From positions 1-6,946 of the forward strand of contig DAIRDH010000116.1 in assembly GCA_036796255.1 (NCBI GenBank): a DNA stretch of 6,946 nucleotides. Reading direction: 5' to 3'. Source of the stretch: T3Sed10-241 sp036796255. GTDB lineage: Bacteria > Bacteroidota > Bacteroidia > Flavobacteriales_D > Cryomorphaceae. The notes beneath the pieces are model-generated. The model saw only the letters and a program-made list of their open reading frames with translations, searched no databases and was not told the origin of the DNA. Each line of letters opens with the position of its first letter. Position 1 is the stretch's first letter. Shown here in pieces: positions 1 to 6,139 of the stretch. Position numbers and translations under genes: made by a program.

Positions 1-1100
1 TATTTCCTCTTTATCCCCTCCAAAATCATAAACTCCCTGTTCAGCTCAATGGCCACAATGCGGATAAATGCGTATACGGGTATGGCTGCCACCATGGCCA
101 GCACGCCGCCCAGGGTGCCGGCGAGGAGGATTACGATGAAAATCTCCAGGGGATGGGCGTTGATGCTGTTGGAAAAAATAACGGGCTGGAAGACGTAATT
201 GTCGAGCAATTGGGTGATGGCAAAGACGATGAGCATGCCGTAAAATTTCGGCATGATGACTTCGTAAAAGCTAAAGCCGAGGTTGTTTGATATCATGATA
301 ATCAAGCCAAAGGTAGCGCCAATCCATGGCCCGAGGTAGGGGATGAGGTTGGCCAGGCCGGTGAAGAAAGCGATGAGCAATGCATTTTTCACCCCGATGA
401 TGCTCAGCCCTATCCAGATGCAGAGCGTAATGGCGGTAACTTGCAGCAGCAGGCCAAGGAAGTAGCGAGAGAGCGTTTTGCGGGTGTTGGTGATGATGCG
501 CTTGGCGCTGTCTTCATGCGAGCCGGGGGTAAGCGTGAGGATAAGCCGCGGCACAATCATCTGGTCGCGCAGCAGGAAGAAGGTCATAAATGCTACGGAA
601 AAGAAGGCGATCAGCACATTGCCAAATACGGCAAAAATGCTGTTGAGAATCGTTGGAATGCTCCGAAAGTCGATGCTCTCGAAGATGTATTCCAGCATGG
701 CACCTTCGCTCATGTAGGCATCGTCGCTGAGCCCGAGGTTGTAGAGGTTGGCATTGATGCGTTCAATCACCGGGCCGAGCGAAGCCCTGAGCTCTGAGTA
801 GTTGAGGTTGTACAGCACTTGCGCTTCGCGCATCAGCATGGGGAAGAATACGCCCACCACGCCCACCAGCAATGCCATAAGCGCTATCAGCGTGAGCATG
901 GCTGAGAGGGCCGCAGGCAGGCGGCGTCCGGCAATTTCAATTTTGCCGAGGAGCTTAAACAGTGGCCTCCCTATCAGCGACACCACGATGGAAATCACAA
1001 AGTAGAAAAGGATGGTCTTGCCCTCCCAGAGTATCCACATCACCAGGACGACGAGTCCTATGGCGGCGAGCAGTTTGAGTACGGTTTTGGTCAGATTCAT
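1..1100 (-). CDS. AI-2E family transporter (PF01594), C-terminal end at the window edge
   Basis: My own translation of the minus strand from the ATG at 1100 stays open for 366 codons to the left edge. The next codon begins TA, so the stop may lie one base outside the window. The protein is polytopic, starting MNLTKTVLKLLAAIGLVVLV with two close hydrophobic helices. It has a soluble middle (about residues 90-150) and then a hydrophobic C-terminal half. Family hallmarks are IPYLGP at residues 253-258 and DNYVFQP at 300-306, followed by a glycine-rich helix pair (LAGTLGGVLAMVAAIPVYAF). The length fits the family's usual 340-380 residues, so little or nothing is missing. Members are inner-membrane proteins named after E. 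coli TqsA; characterised members export small molecules or exchange Na+/H+, and most substrates are unknown. The ATG overlaps the cruF stop as ATGA, so it is the last known gene of the carotenoid operon. Family assignment is secure; substrate is not. Confidence 0.9.
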   Translation of the reverse strand, partial: MNLTKTVLKLLAAIGLVVLVMWILWEGKTILFYFVISIVVSLIGRPLFKLLGKIEIAGRRLPAALSAMLTLIALMALLVGVVGVFFPMLMREAQVLYNLNYSELRASLGPVIERINANLYNLGLSDDAYMSEGAMLEYIFESIDFRSIPTILNSIFAVFGNVLIAFFSVAFMTFFLLRDQMIVPRLILTLTPGSHEDSAKRIITNTRKTLSRYFLGLLLQVTAITLCIWIGLSIIGVKNALLIAFFTGLANLIPYLGPWIGATFGLIIMISNNLGFSFYEVIMPKFYGMLIVFAITQLLDNYVFQPVIFSNSINAHPLEIFIVILLAGTLGGVLAMVAAIPVYAFIRIVAIELNREFMILEGIKRK

Positions 1101-1753
1101 TGATTGATGGCCCGGAGTACAATGCCAAAGAAAAGAATTTGGCAGATAAATGCCACCACCCCGAGCCTTGGTTTTCGCACAAGCGGATATTTCTCAAACA
1201 TAATGCCCATCACCGCAGCCACGATAAACCAGGCGATGTAATTCTGAATGGGTGGCTTGATACCGCCCCAGCTCCACCAGTCAAAGTGCACAGCTACAGG
1301 CTCAATGAGCAGGTCGAGCGCCATGGCAAATATGGCCGTGGTAAGCCAGCGGTAAGGCCCCGTAACGCCTATGGTGAGGCTCAAAGAGAAGGCGCCCCAT
1401 ATCACAATCAGCCAGTTGACCCCGATGAGCGGCGGCACCTCCAGCACCTTCCAGCCAAGGACATCGCCGTAGCTGTAGGTGCCAAAAATCACCCCGGTTT
1501 TCACCCCAAGTACTTCCACCAGGTAGCCCAATGTCATGATCACCAATGCCACAGGCCATGCCCGGGGCTGGTCTTTTTCAGTGTCTATCCAGAGCATGCC
1601 CGCCGTGATAAGCAGGTTGAGTGGGGTGAGGTATACGAACCAGTCTGAGAGGGGAGAGAGGAAGCCTATGGCACCCACAACGTGCAGCACGATGACAATG
1701 CTGATGCCTGCCTTCTTTGACTTAAACTGTTCTAAGCGGTCGTGTTTGGTCAT
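1097..1753 (-). CDS. cruF: Carotenoid 1,2-hydratase CruF (DUF422, PF04240)
   Basis: This 218-residue membrane protein has about seven hydrophobic segments, the usual size and layout of CruF. Visible family signatures are ExxGxKxGxxFGxYxY at about residues 80-95, PPLIGVNWL at 107-115, and LDLLIEPVA at 147-154 followed by WWSWGG and the IQNYIAWF helix. CruF adds water across the C1'-C2' double bond of the acyclic psi end of carotenoids such as gamma-carotene, giving a 1'-hydroxy carotenoid in the inner membrane. In Bacteroidota this is a step towards saproxanthin, flexixanthin or myxol-type pigments. The ATG overlaps the crtD stop by four bases (ATGA, 1750-1753), and its own TGA overlaps the start of the transporter gene in the same way. 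This implies one transcript with coupled translation. The partner crtD acts on the CruF product, which strengthens the call. The final pigment cannot be read here because the cyclase, ketolase and hydroxylase genes are absent from the window. Confidence 0.92.
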   Translation of the reverse strand: MTKHDRLEQFKSKKAGISIVIVLHVVGAIGFLSPLSDWFVYLTPLNLLITAGMLWIDTEKDQPRAWPVALVIMTLGYLVEVLGVKTGVIFGTYSYGDVLGWKVLEVPPLIGVNWLIVIWGAFSLSLTIGVTGPYRWLTTAIFAMALDLLIEPVAVHFDWWSWGGIKPPIQNYIAWFIVAAVMGIMFEKYPLVRKPRLGVVAFICQILFFGIVLRAINQ

Positions 1754-3216
1754 TGCAGCAATTCGCTAACGATTTTTCCGGAGAGCAAACATAAGGGAAT
1801 CCCGCCACCCGGATGCACACTCCCCCCGCAGAAATACAGGTTTTTGATTTTTTGAGAGAAGTTGGGATGCCTGAAGAAGGCACTCAGGCGGCTGTTGCTG
1901 CTCGTGCCGTACAGCGAGCCGAGGTAGCTCGAGGTCTGCGCCTCGATGGTGGGCGGGTCGAGCACGCGCTCCGTCGCGATCAGCGGCGCGATGTCGCAAC
2001 CCAGCACGCGGTTTATTTTGTCAATGATGGCAGCCCGGGCCGTGGCCTGCAGCGCTTCCCAATCCTGCCCGTCCATATGGGGCGCATTCACCATCACAAA
2101 CCAGTTTTCGCAGCCCTCCGGCGCCTCGCCACTCAGGTGTTTTGAGGTGATGTTGATGTACACCGTAGGGTCGGGGTGCAGGGTTTTCTTTTCGAAAAGG
2201 TGGGTGAATTCCTCGCGGTAGTGCTCGCTCCAGAGGATGTTGTGCAGGCCCAATTCCTTGATCTCCTTCGTGATGCCCCAGTAGAATATCAGCGCCGAGC
2301 TAGAGCGCTCCTGCCGTGCTATGGTGCCGGGCATCTTTTCGCTTTTCAGCAAATGGCGGTAAGTCGGGATGATGTCCATATTGCTCACCACCCGGTCGAA
2401 GTTAAAGCGCTGGCCCTTGCTCTGAAGGCCGGTCGCCCGCCCATTTTCCGTAAGGATGGCCTCCACCCGGTGCCCGAAATGGAAGGTCACGCCCAGGTCG
2501 CAGCACAGCTTGTAGAGGCTCTCTGTGATGCGGTGCATGCCGCCTTTCGGCAAAAACGTACCCCAGCGGTATTCCAGGGTCGGGATCACCGTGAGGGTGC
2601 CGGGTGCCTGGTAAGGGTTTGAACCGTTGTAGGTTGCGTACCGGTCGAGCAGCTGGGTGATCTTGGGGTGGCCGGTCGCAGCTTCATTCACATCGTGCAT
2701 GGGCGTGAATAGGTGGGCCTTGTAGAGCTGCATCATCGACTTCAGGGTGCTCAGCTTCAGGTAAGTAGAGGCCTTATGGAGGGAGCTTTTCAGAAATACA
2801 TCTTCCGTAATGTCGTAGAGCTCAAAGCTTTTGTCAAAGTAGCGCTTCACATCGGCGGCGCCTACCCCAAAGGTTTCTGCTGCCTTTTCGGCAAAAAGGC
2901 CAGGATCGGAGGGCGCGGCAAAGCGGGTGCCGTCTTCCCAGAAGTAGTGGCAGCCGGGGTCTACCTTGATGTAGTCGTAGTAGTCGCGGGGGTTTTTGCC
3001 CGCTTCCGCAAAAACCTCGTCGAGCAATTGCGGCATCGTAAAGAGCGATGGGCCGGCATCGAAGCGGTAGCCATCTTGCTCAAAAGCGGTGAGCTTTCCG
3101 CCAAAATAGCTGTTGGCCTCAAACACCTCGACCTTATGGCCGGCAGCTTGCAGGCGTGCAGCGGCGCTAAGCCCGGCCACACCCGCACCGATGATGCCAA
3201 TTTTATATCCCGCCAA
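1750..3216 (-). CDS. crtD: 1-hydroxycarotenoid 3,4-desaturase CrtD (CrtI-family FAD enzyme)
   Basis: This 488-residue FAD-dependent amine-oxidase/phytoene-desaturase family protein is of normal length. The N-terminal dinucleotide fold is KIGIIGAGVAGLSAAARL with GxGxxG at residues 10-15, E33 to bind the ribose, then GGKL at 39-42 and FDAGPSLFT at 52-60. The C-terminal FAD motif is NLYFCGGSVHPGGGIPLCLL, close to the end. CrtD introduces the 3',4' double bond next to the 1'-hydroxyl group made by CruF. I prefer CrtD to CrtI because the sequence matches my memory of Bacteroidota CrtD (for example RYATYNGSNPYQAPG and YLGSLYGTSSN) and because cruF follows directly, coupled by an ATGA overlap. A CrtI-type phytoene desaturase remains possible but less likely. 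The start is TTG at 3216. No in-frame ATG lies between it and the upstream in-frame stop near 3267, and the Rossmann strand begins only four residues in. Confidence is higher for the family than for the exact reaction. Confidence 0.87.
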   Translation of the reverse strand: MAGYKIGIIGAGVAGLSAAARLQAAGHKVEVFEANSYFGGKLTAFEQDGYRFDAGPSLFTMPQLLDEVFAEAGKNPRDYYDYIKVDPGCHYFWEDGTRFAAPSDPGLFAEKAAETFGVGAADVKRYFDKSFELYDITEDVFLKSSLHKASTYLKLSTLKSMMQLYKAHLFTPMHDVNEAATGHPKITQLLDRYATYNGSNPYQAPGTLTVIPTLEYRWGTFLPKGGMHRITESLYKLCCDLGVTFHFGHRVEAILTENGRATGLQSKGQRFNFDRVVSNMDIIPTYRHLLKSEKMPGTIARQERSSSALIFYWGITKEIKELGLHNILWSEHYREEFTHLFEKKTLHPDPTVYINITSKHLSGEAPEGCENWFVMVNAPHMDGQDWEALQATARAAIIDKINRVLGCDIAPLIATERVLDPPTIEAQTSSYLGSLYGTSSNSRLSAFFRHPNFSQKIKNLYFCGGSVHPGGGIPLCLLSGKIVSELLQ

Positions 3217-3382
3217 AATAGTTATGCATAATCTGTTGTTTGCTAATAGTGCGCATGTTAACCATTAAATAACCCTGGGCTAATACCAGAGTCACGCCAT
3301 TGGACGTGCTTTGCTAAAACCCACAACATGAACTTTGGTTCATTCAGACAGGCAGCAAATCAAGCTGTTATTTTGCGGAAAG

Positions 3383-3390
3383 CAAAGGTA
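3383..3390 (-). promoter_or_regulatory. Candidate -7 box (TACCTTTG) for the crtD-cruF-transporter operon
   Basis: Read on the minus strand, the bases are TACCTTTG, an exact match to the Bacteroidota -7 consensus TAnnTTTG. I see no convincing TTTG -33 element 19-21 bases upstream. Transcription would begin near 3377 and leave a leader of about 160 bases before the TTG start of crtD. The leader contains a 17-codon ORF (ATG at 3256, TAA ending at 3203) that overlaps the start of crtD in another frame. On the plus strand a near-match, TATTTTG (3369-3375), faces it and could serve the phosphoesterase operon. The two boxes share a TTTGC-N5-GCAAA inverted repeat (3372-3386). Confidence 0.4.
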
Positions 3391-3466
3391 CAACATCAGG
3401 CCTTGACGGCATCTCCCTCCCCTCAGCTTTTTCGATTACCGGCAACCCCACAACCTCCACATACTT

Positions 3467-4315
3467 ATGAAAGCTCCCAAGCGTAAAGTTGACCTTGTCG
3501 TGATCTCTGACGTGCACCTGGGTACCTATGGCTGCCATGCCAGGGAATTGCTCCGCTACCTCAAGAGCATCGAAACCAAGCACCTGGTGCTGAATGGCGA
3601 CATTGTCGACATATGGCAGTTTAGCAAGCGCTATTGGCCGAAGAGCCACATGAAGCTTTTCAAACACCTCATCTCGCTGATGGGCCATGGGGTGCGTGTG
3701 ACCTATATTACGGGCAACCACGACGAACTGCTGCGCAAGTTTTCCGGCTTTGAGCTCGGCAGCCTCGAGATTGTCAACAAGCTTACGCTAAAATTGGATG
3801 ATGGCGATGCCTGGATTTTTCACGGCGATGTTTTCGACGTCACCATGAAGCACTCCAAATGGCTGGCCAAAATGGGGGGTGCGGGCTACGACCTGTTGAT
3901 ACTCCTCAACCGCTTTGTAAACCGCGGACTCGAATACATGGGCCGCCCCCGCATTTCCATTTCCAAAAAGATCAAAAACAGCGTGAAGAGTGCCGTGAGC
4001 TTTATCAACAACTTTGAGCAGCTCGTGGCCGACCTCGCCAGCGCCAACGGATTCAAGTACGTGGTATGCGGACATATCCACCAGCCTGAGATCAAAGACA
4101 TACAAGGTGAGAAGGGCATGGTGACCTACCTCAATTCCGGCGATTGGGTGGAGAACCTCACCGCACTCGAGTACCACAAAGGCAGCTGGAGCCTCTACCA
4201 GCACGAAGATGCCGACGACATTCTCGACGAGATAGAGACCGAGCTGGAGCGCGACCACAGCAGCAGCGTACTCTTCAGCCACCTGCTCGACGAGTTCAAA
4301 ATAAGCGCTCTATGA
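3467..4315 (+). CDS. LpxH-like calcineurin-type metallophosphoesterase
   Basis: This 282-residue protein has the full set of metallophosphoesterase metal ligands in order: SDVHLG (D15, H17), NGDIVD (G44-D48), GNHDE (G83-E87), HGD (H119-D121) and GHIH (G202-H205), followed by NSGDWVEN. It is related to LpxH, which hydrolyses UDP-2,3-diacylglucosamine to lipid X in lipid A synthesis. E. coli LpxH carries GNRD where this protein has GNHD, and it is about 240 residues long. The protein here resembles the longer LpxH2/YbbF-like branch, whose members do not all have LpxH activity. It has no signal peptide, and basic residues at the N-terminus (MKAPKRK) and in 160-175 (ISKKIKNSVK) suggest peripheral membrane contact. 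Its stop overlaps the start of the glycosyltransferase gene by four bases, so the two products probably work on the same lipid or lipid-linked sugar. Phosphoesterase activity is nearly certain; the substrate is inferred and may not be lipid A. Confidence 0.85.
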   Translation: MKAPKRKVDLVVISDVHLGTYGCHARELLRYLKSIETKHLVLNGDIVDIWQFSKRYWPKSHMKLFKHLISLMGHGVRVTYITGNHDELLRKFSGFELGSLEIVNKLTLKLDDGDAWIFHGDVFDVTMKHSKWLAKMGGAGYDLLILLNRFVNRGLEYMGRPRISISKKIKNSVKSAVSFINNFEQLVADLASANGFKYVVCGHIHQPEIKDIQGEKGMVTYLNSGDWVENLTALEYHKGSWSLYQHEDADDILDEIETELERDHSSSVLFSHLLDEFKISAL

Positions 4316-5352
4316 AAATACTCTACGCCATACAGGGCACCGGCAATGGCCACCTGAGCCGTGCGCGCGAGATCATTCCCGCCATTGAGAAGCGCGCCCA
4401 GGTCGACCTGCTCGTATCCGGAATGCACAGCGAGGTGGAGCTGGGCTATCCCATACGCTACCGCGCAAAAGGTCTTGGATTCAAGTTTGGGAAAAACGGT
4501 GGCGTGGATGTGCTCAGCACCTGGTGGCAGGGGGATGTATTTCGCTTTATGCGGGAGATTGACAACCTCGACCTCAAGCCTTACGATCTGGTAATCAATG
4601 ATTTTGAGCCCGTATCGGCCTGGGCAGCCCGCCGGCAGCACGTACCCTGCGTGGGCCTGAGCAACCAGTGTACCCTGCTCGATGCGCACATCCGCAGGGC
4701 CTCGGCCGCCCAGCCCGACAAGTTCAACAACGCTGTGCTCAAGCACTACGCCCCCGTCGATGTGGCTTACGGATTTCACTACATGGCCCATGAGCCCTTT
4801 GTGCACACCCCGGTGATACGCCGCGAAATCAGGGAGACCAAACCTTCCGTGGGTAGCCACTACCTGGTGTACCTGCCGTTTTACAACGATGCCAAAATCA
4901 TCAAGGCTTTGGCCAACTTTCCCAATGTGCCTTGGGTGGTATTTTCCAAGCACAGCAAGAAGCCCTACAGCATTGGCAATATCGATGTGATTCCTGTGAA
5001 TGGGAAGACATTTACAAAGTCCTTTGCCAGTTGCCGTGGTGTGCTGAGCGCCGCTGGATTTGGCATCACCACCGAGGCGCTTTTCCTCGGCAAGAAGCTG
5101 CTCGTGGTGCCCATGAAGAAGCAGTTTGAGCAGGCCTTCAACGCCAGCGCCCTGGCCATGTTTGGCGTAAACCAGATCGCCTCACTCAAGCGCAAGTGGC
5201 ACGCCGACATCGCCCATTGGCTCGACTCCACCCACACCGTCGAGGTGCAATACCCCGACCACACCCAGCGCGTCATTGACCAGATCCTCACCGACTACAC
5301 CAAGCAGAAATTGCTGGTGCAAGAGGCAATGGAAATCCGGCTGGCGAAGTAG
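4312..5352 (+). CDS. GT-B fold glycosyltransferase, MJ1255/TIGR00661-like
   Basis: The protein is 346 residues. I place the start at the ATG at 4312, which overlaps the phosphoesterase stop as ATGA. The frame stays open further upstream, but there it is arginine- and proline-rich shadow sequence inside the previous gene. The N-terminus MKILYAIQGTGNGHLSRA is the glycine-rich loop of the acceptor-side domain seen in MurG-like GT-B enzymes. YDLVINDFEP (91-100) is a second conserved block. The C-terminal half contains SAAGFGITTEALFLGKK (246-262) and then PMKKQFEQ (267-274), matching the nucleotide-sugar site (G-x-x-T-x-E-A-L then P-x-x-x-Q-x-E-Q) of Glyco_trans_1_3/family 28-like enzymes. It probably transfers a sugar from a nucleotide donor to an envelope lipid on the cytoplasmic face. 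No membrane helix or signal peptide is visible. Donor and acceptor are unknown. The gene is strongly GC-rich, unlike the module that follows. Confidence 0.83.
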   Translation: MKILYAIQGTGNGHLSRAREIIPAIEKRAQVDLLVSGMHSEVELGYPIRYRAKGLGFKFGKNGGVDVLSTWWQGDVFRFMREIDNLDLKPYDLVINDFEPVSAWAARRQHVPCVGLSNQCTLLDAHIRRASAAQPDKFNNAVLKHYAPVDVAYGFHYMAHEPFVHTPVIRREIRETKPSVGSHYLVYLPFYNDAKIIKALANFPNVPWVVFSKHSKKPYSIGNIDVIPVNGKTFTKSFASCRGVLSAAGFGITTEALFLGKKLLVVPMKKQFEQAFNASALAMFGVNQIASLKRKWHADIAHWLDSTHTVEVQYPDHTQRVIDQILTDYTKQKLLVQEAMEIRLAK

Positions 5353-5370
5353 TTTTTTGCACCGCTTGCA

Positions 5371-5419
5371 CCGCTGGGTTTAGCTGCGCTGAGCTCCTTC
5401 GTCGGTTGCAACCCTGCGG
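5371..5419 (-). repeat. Inverted copy of the REP-like hairpin with an enlarged loop
   Basis: CCGCTGGGTT (5371-5380) and AACCCTGCGG (5410-5419) are the two arms of the hairpin found at 5575-5597, but on the opposite strand. The usual loop of three bases is here 29 bases long and GC-rich. The arms pair with one mismatch. It could be a copy that received a small insertion in its loop, or a longer variant of the family. The palindrome GGTTGCAACC (5404-5413) overlaps the second arm. Confidence 0.6.
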
Positions 5420-5427
5420 CAATCTTT
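5409..5427 (+). repeat. 19-base direct repeat, copy 1 (partner 5491-5509)
   Basis: CAACCCTGCGGCAATCTTT occurs here and, identically, at 5491-5509, 82 bases downstream. Each contains one arm of the hairpin repeat plus the flanking AATCTTT, so the flank belongs to the repeat family. Confidence 0.8.
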
Positions 5428-5490
5428 CAACTGCACTCACCCCTCATACGAGCAATTCCCTTTTACTCTGTGCGGCATTAAGCTTCGATA

Positions 5491-5509
5491 CAACCCTGCG
5501 GCAATCTTT
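5491..5509 (+). repeat. 19-base direct repeat, copy 2, also an arm of a long inverted repeat
   Basis: This is identical to 5409-5427. Extended two bases leftwards, TACAACCCTGCGGC (5489-5502) is the perfect reverse complement of GCCGCAGGGTTGTA at 5574-5587. That gives a 14-base inverted repeat enclosing 71 bases. No second hairpin arm precedes it, so it is a half copy. Confidence 0.8.
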
Positions 5510-5572
5510 TATAAAACAAGCAACATTTCAACTACAAAAAGAACTGGGTAGCATTATAGCGACAAACAGTTT

Positions 5573-5661
5573 GGCCGCAGGGTTGTAAACCCAGCGGAGC
5601 CAGGAACGTGAGATTTAGGTTCATTCTAAATTTCTCAACATCAAACTCTTCGCACCGCAGG
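5573..5661 (+). repeat. Long direct repeat, left copy (with REP-like hairpin)
   Basis: These 89 bases align with 6695-6782 with five mismatches and one single-base gap (83 of 89 columns identical by hand). The first part is a hairpin at 5575-5597: CCGCAGGGTT, loop GTA, AACCCAGCGG, ten pairs with one A-A mismatch. A second, weaker hairpin lies at about 5611-5637 (GAGATTTAG against CTAAATTTCTC with a two-base bulge). The copy ends in CGCACCGCAGG. Looser similarity to the right copy extends about 19 bases upstream, from TTATAGC at 5554. The family is unknown to me; REP- or MITE-like is a description of its form, not an identification. Confidence 0.88.
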
Positions 5662-5691
5662 GCTTTCACGTTGTCGCTCCGTAGGGTTTAG
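5651..5691 (+). repeat. Repeat module CGCACCGCAGG / GTCGCTCCGTAGG
   Basis: CGCACCGCAGG (5651-5661) is followed after 11 bases by GTCGCTCCGTAGGGTTTAG (5673-5691). A diverged version of the same two-part module, CGCACCGAAGG then GTCGCTCCGCAGGTTATAG, lies at 6646-6680. At the left end the module follows the hairpin repeat, while at the right end it precedes it, so the building blocks are arranged as a compound or tandem array. Confidence 0.6.
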
Positions 5692-5806
5692 TAATGGATT
5701 CGATGAACATTCGAATTACTGGTTCTAGAATATGGAACAGGAGGCAAAGGCTTGGGAAATGACATGCAAGGGAGAATTGGTGATTTTTCAATATTGACTT
5801 TTTGGT

Positions 5807-5814
5807 TACATTTG
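5807..5814 (+). promoter_or_regulatory. Candidate -7 box (TACATTTG) of the MNT-HEPN operon
   Basis: TACATTTG is an exact match to the Bacteroidota -7 consensus TAnnTTTG and ends only four bases before the ATG at 5819. If used, transcription would begin at or next to the start codon and the mRNA would be leaderless or nearly so. No good TTTG -33 element is seen at the standard distance; TTTTT at 5784-5788 is the nearest approximation. Confidence 0.45.
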
Positions 5815-5818
5815 GAAT

Positions 5819-6139
5819 ATGCAAAACGCTGACCGTAAAATATTGAGTCAAATAAAGAAGATCGTCGCAAAAAATGCGCCGAGGGCAAAGGTCTATTTAT
5901 ACGGTTCCAGATCGCGGGGTACAGCCGAGCGCACTGCCGATTGGGACTTGTTGATATTGCTCAACAAGGACAACATCTCTCGGGAAGATGAACAAAAAAT
6001 CACCGACCCACTTTACGATCTCGAGTTTGATACCGGCGAAGTGATCAGTCCAATGATTTACAGCGAAAAGGAGTGGAATACGAAGTATAGCATCACACCT
6101 TTTTATAAGATTGTAATGCGGGAAGGCAGGCTGCTGTAA
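5819..6139 (+). CDS. MNT-type minimal nucleotidyltransferase, probable antitoxin
   Basis: This 106-residue protein is a minimal nucleotidyltransferase of the pol-beta superfamily. The catalytic signature is GS at residues 29-30, exactly ten residues, then D41-W-D43, i.e. GSx10DxD, within YLYGSRSRGTAERTADWDLL. A third acidic ligand may come from the later DLEFDTGE segment (67-74), but I cannot assign it. In characterised MntA-HepT (type VII) pairs the MNT protein transfers AMP to a tyrosine of the HEPN toxin and so neutralises it. The next gene is a HEPN protein whose ATG overlaps this TAA by one base (TAATG), the classic organisation of the pair. The DNA is clearly AT-richer than the genes to the left (23 of 60 bases are G or C at 6061-6120) and lies between repeat copies, which suggests acquisition by transfer. 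The biochemical class is firm; the antitoxin role comes from context. Confidence 0.85.
   Translation: MQNADRKILSQIKKIVAKNAPRAKVYLYGSRSRGTAERTADWDLLILLNKDNISREDEQKITDPLYDLEFDTGEVISPMIYSEKEWNTKYSITPFYKIVMREGRLL

Larger units (their letters stand above)
5353..5818 (+). other. Gene-free, repeat-rich intergenic region
   Basis: I see no credible protein here. The one longer open stretch (5406-5588) is composed largely of repeat sequence and resembles no family I know. The region holds inverted, direct and partial copies of a hairpin-bearing repeat (entries below), and then from about 5692 plain AT-rich sequence ending in the promoter of the nucleotidyltransferase gene. No clear hairpin-plus-T-run terminator follows the glycosyltransferase gene; a run of six T at 5353-5358 stands almost directly after its stop without a preceding stem. 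Confidence 0.6.

Noticed and set aside
1100..1648. Long plus-strand open frame opposite cruF
   Set aside because: It is the antisense shadow of a conserved membrane protein, with an unnatural composition rich in His and Pro.
1750..3216. Phytoene desaturase CrtI instead of CrtD
   Set aside because: Same superfamily, but the coupling to cruF and sequence details recall Bacteroidota CrtD more closely; I keep CrtI only as an alternative.
4144..4311. Upstream extension of the glycosyltransferase frame (56 more codons)
   Set aside because: It lies wholly inside the phosphoesterase gene, is low-complexity Arg/Pro/Gln sequence, and the family's N-terminal glycine loop begins at the ATG at 4312.
5353..5420. 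Rho-independent terminator after the glycosyltransferase
   Set aside because: The T run precedes rather than follows the GC-rich hairpin arms on this strand, and the stem has a 29-base loop.
5406..5588. 60-codon open frame between the glycosyltransferase and the MNT gene
   Set aside because: It is composed largely of repeat arms, resembles no family I know, and has no promoter or start context.
5371..5691. CRISPR array
   Set aside because: Repeats differ in orientation and length, with spacers from 3 to over 70 bases, and no cas gene is present.
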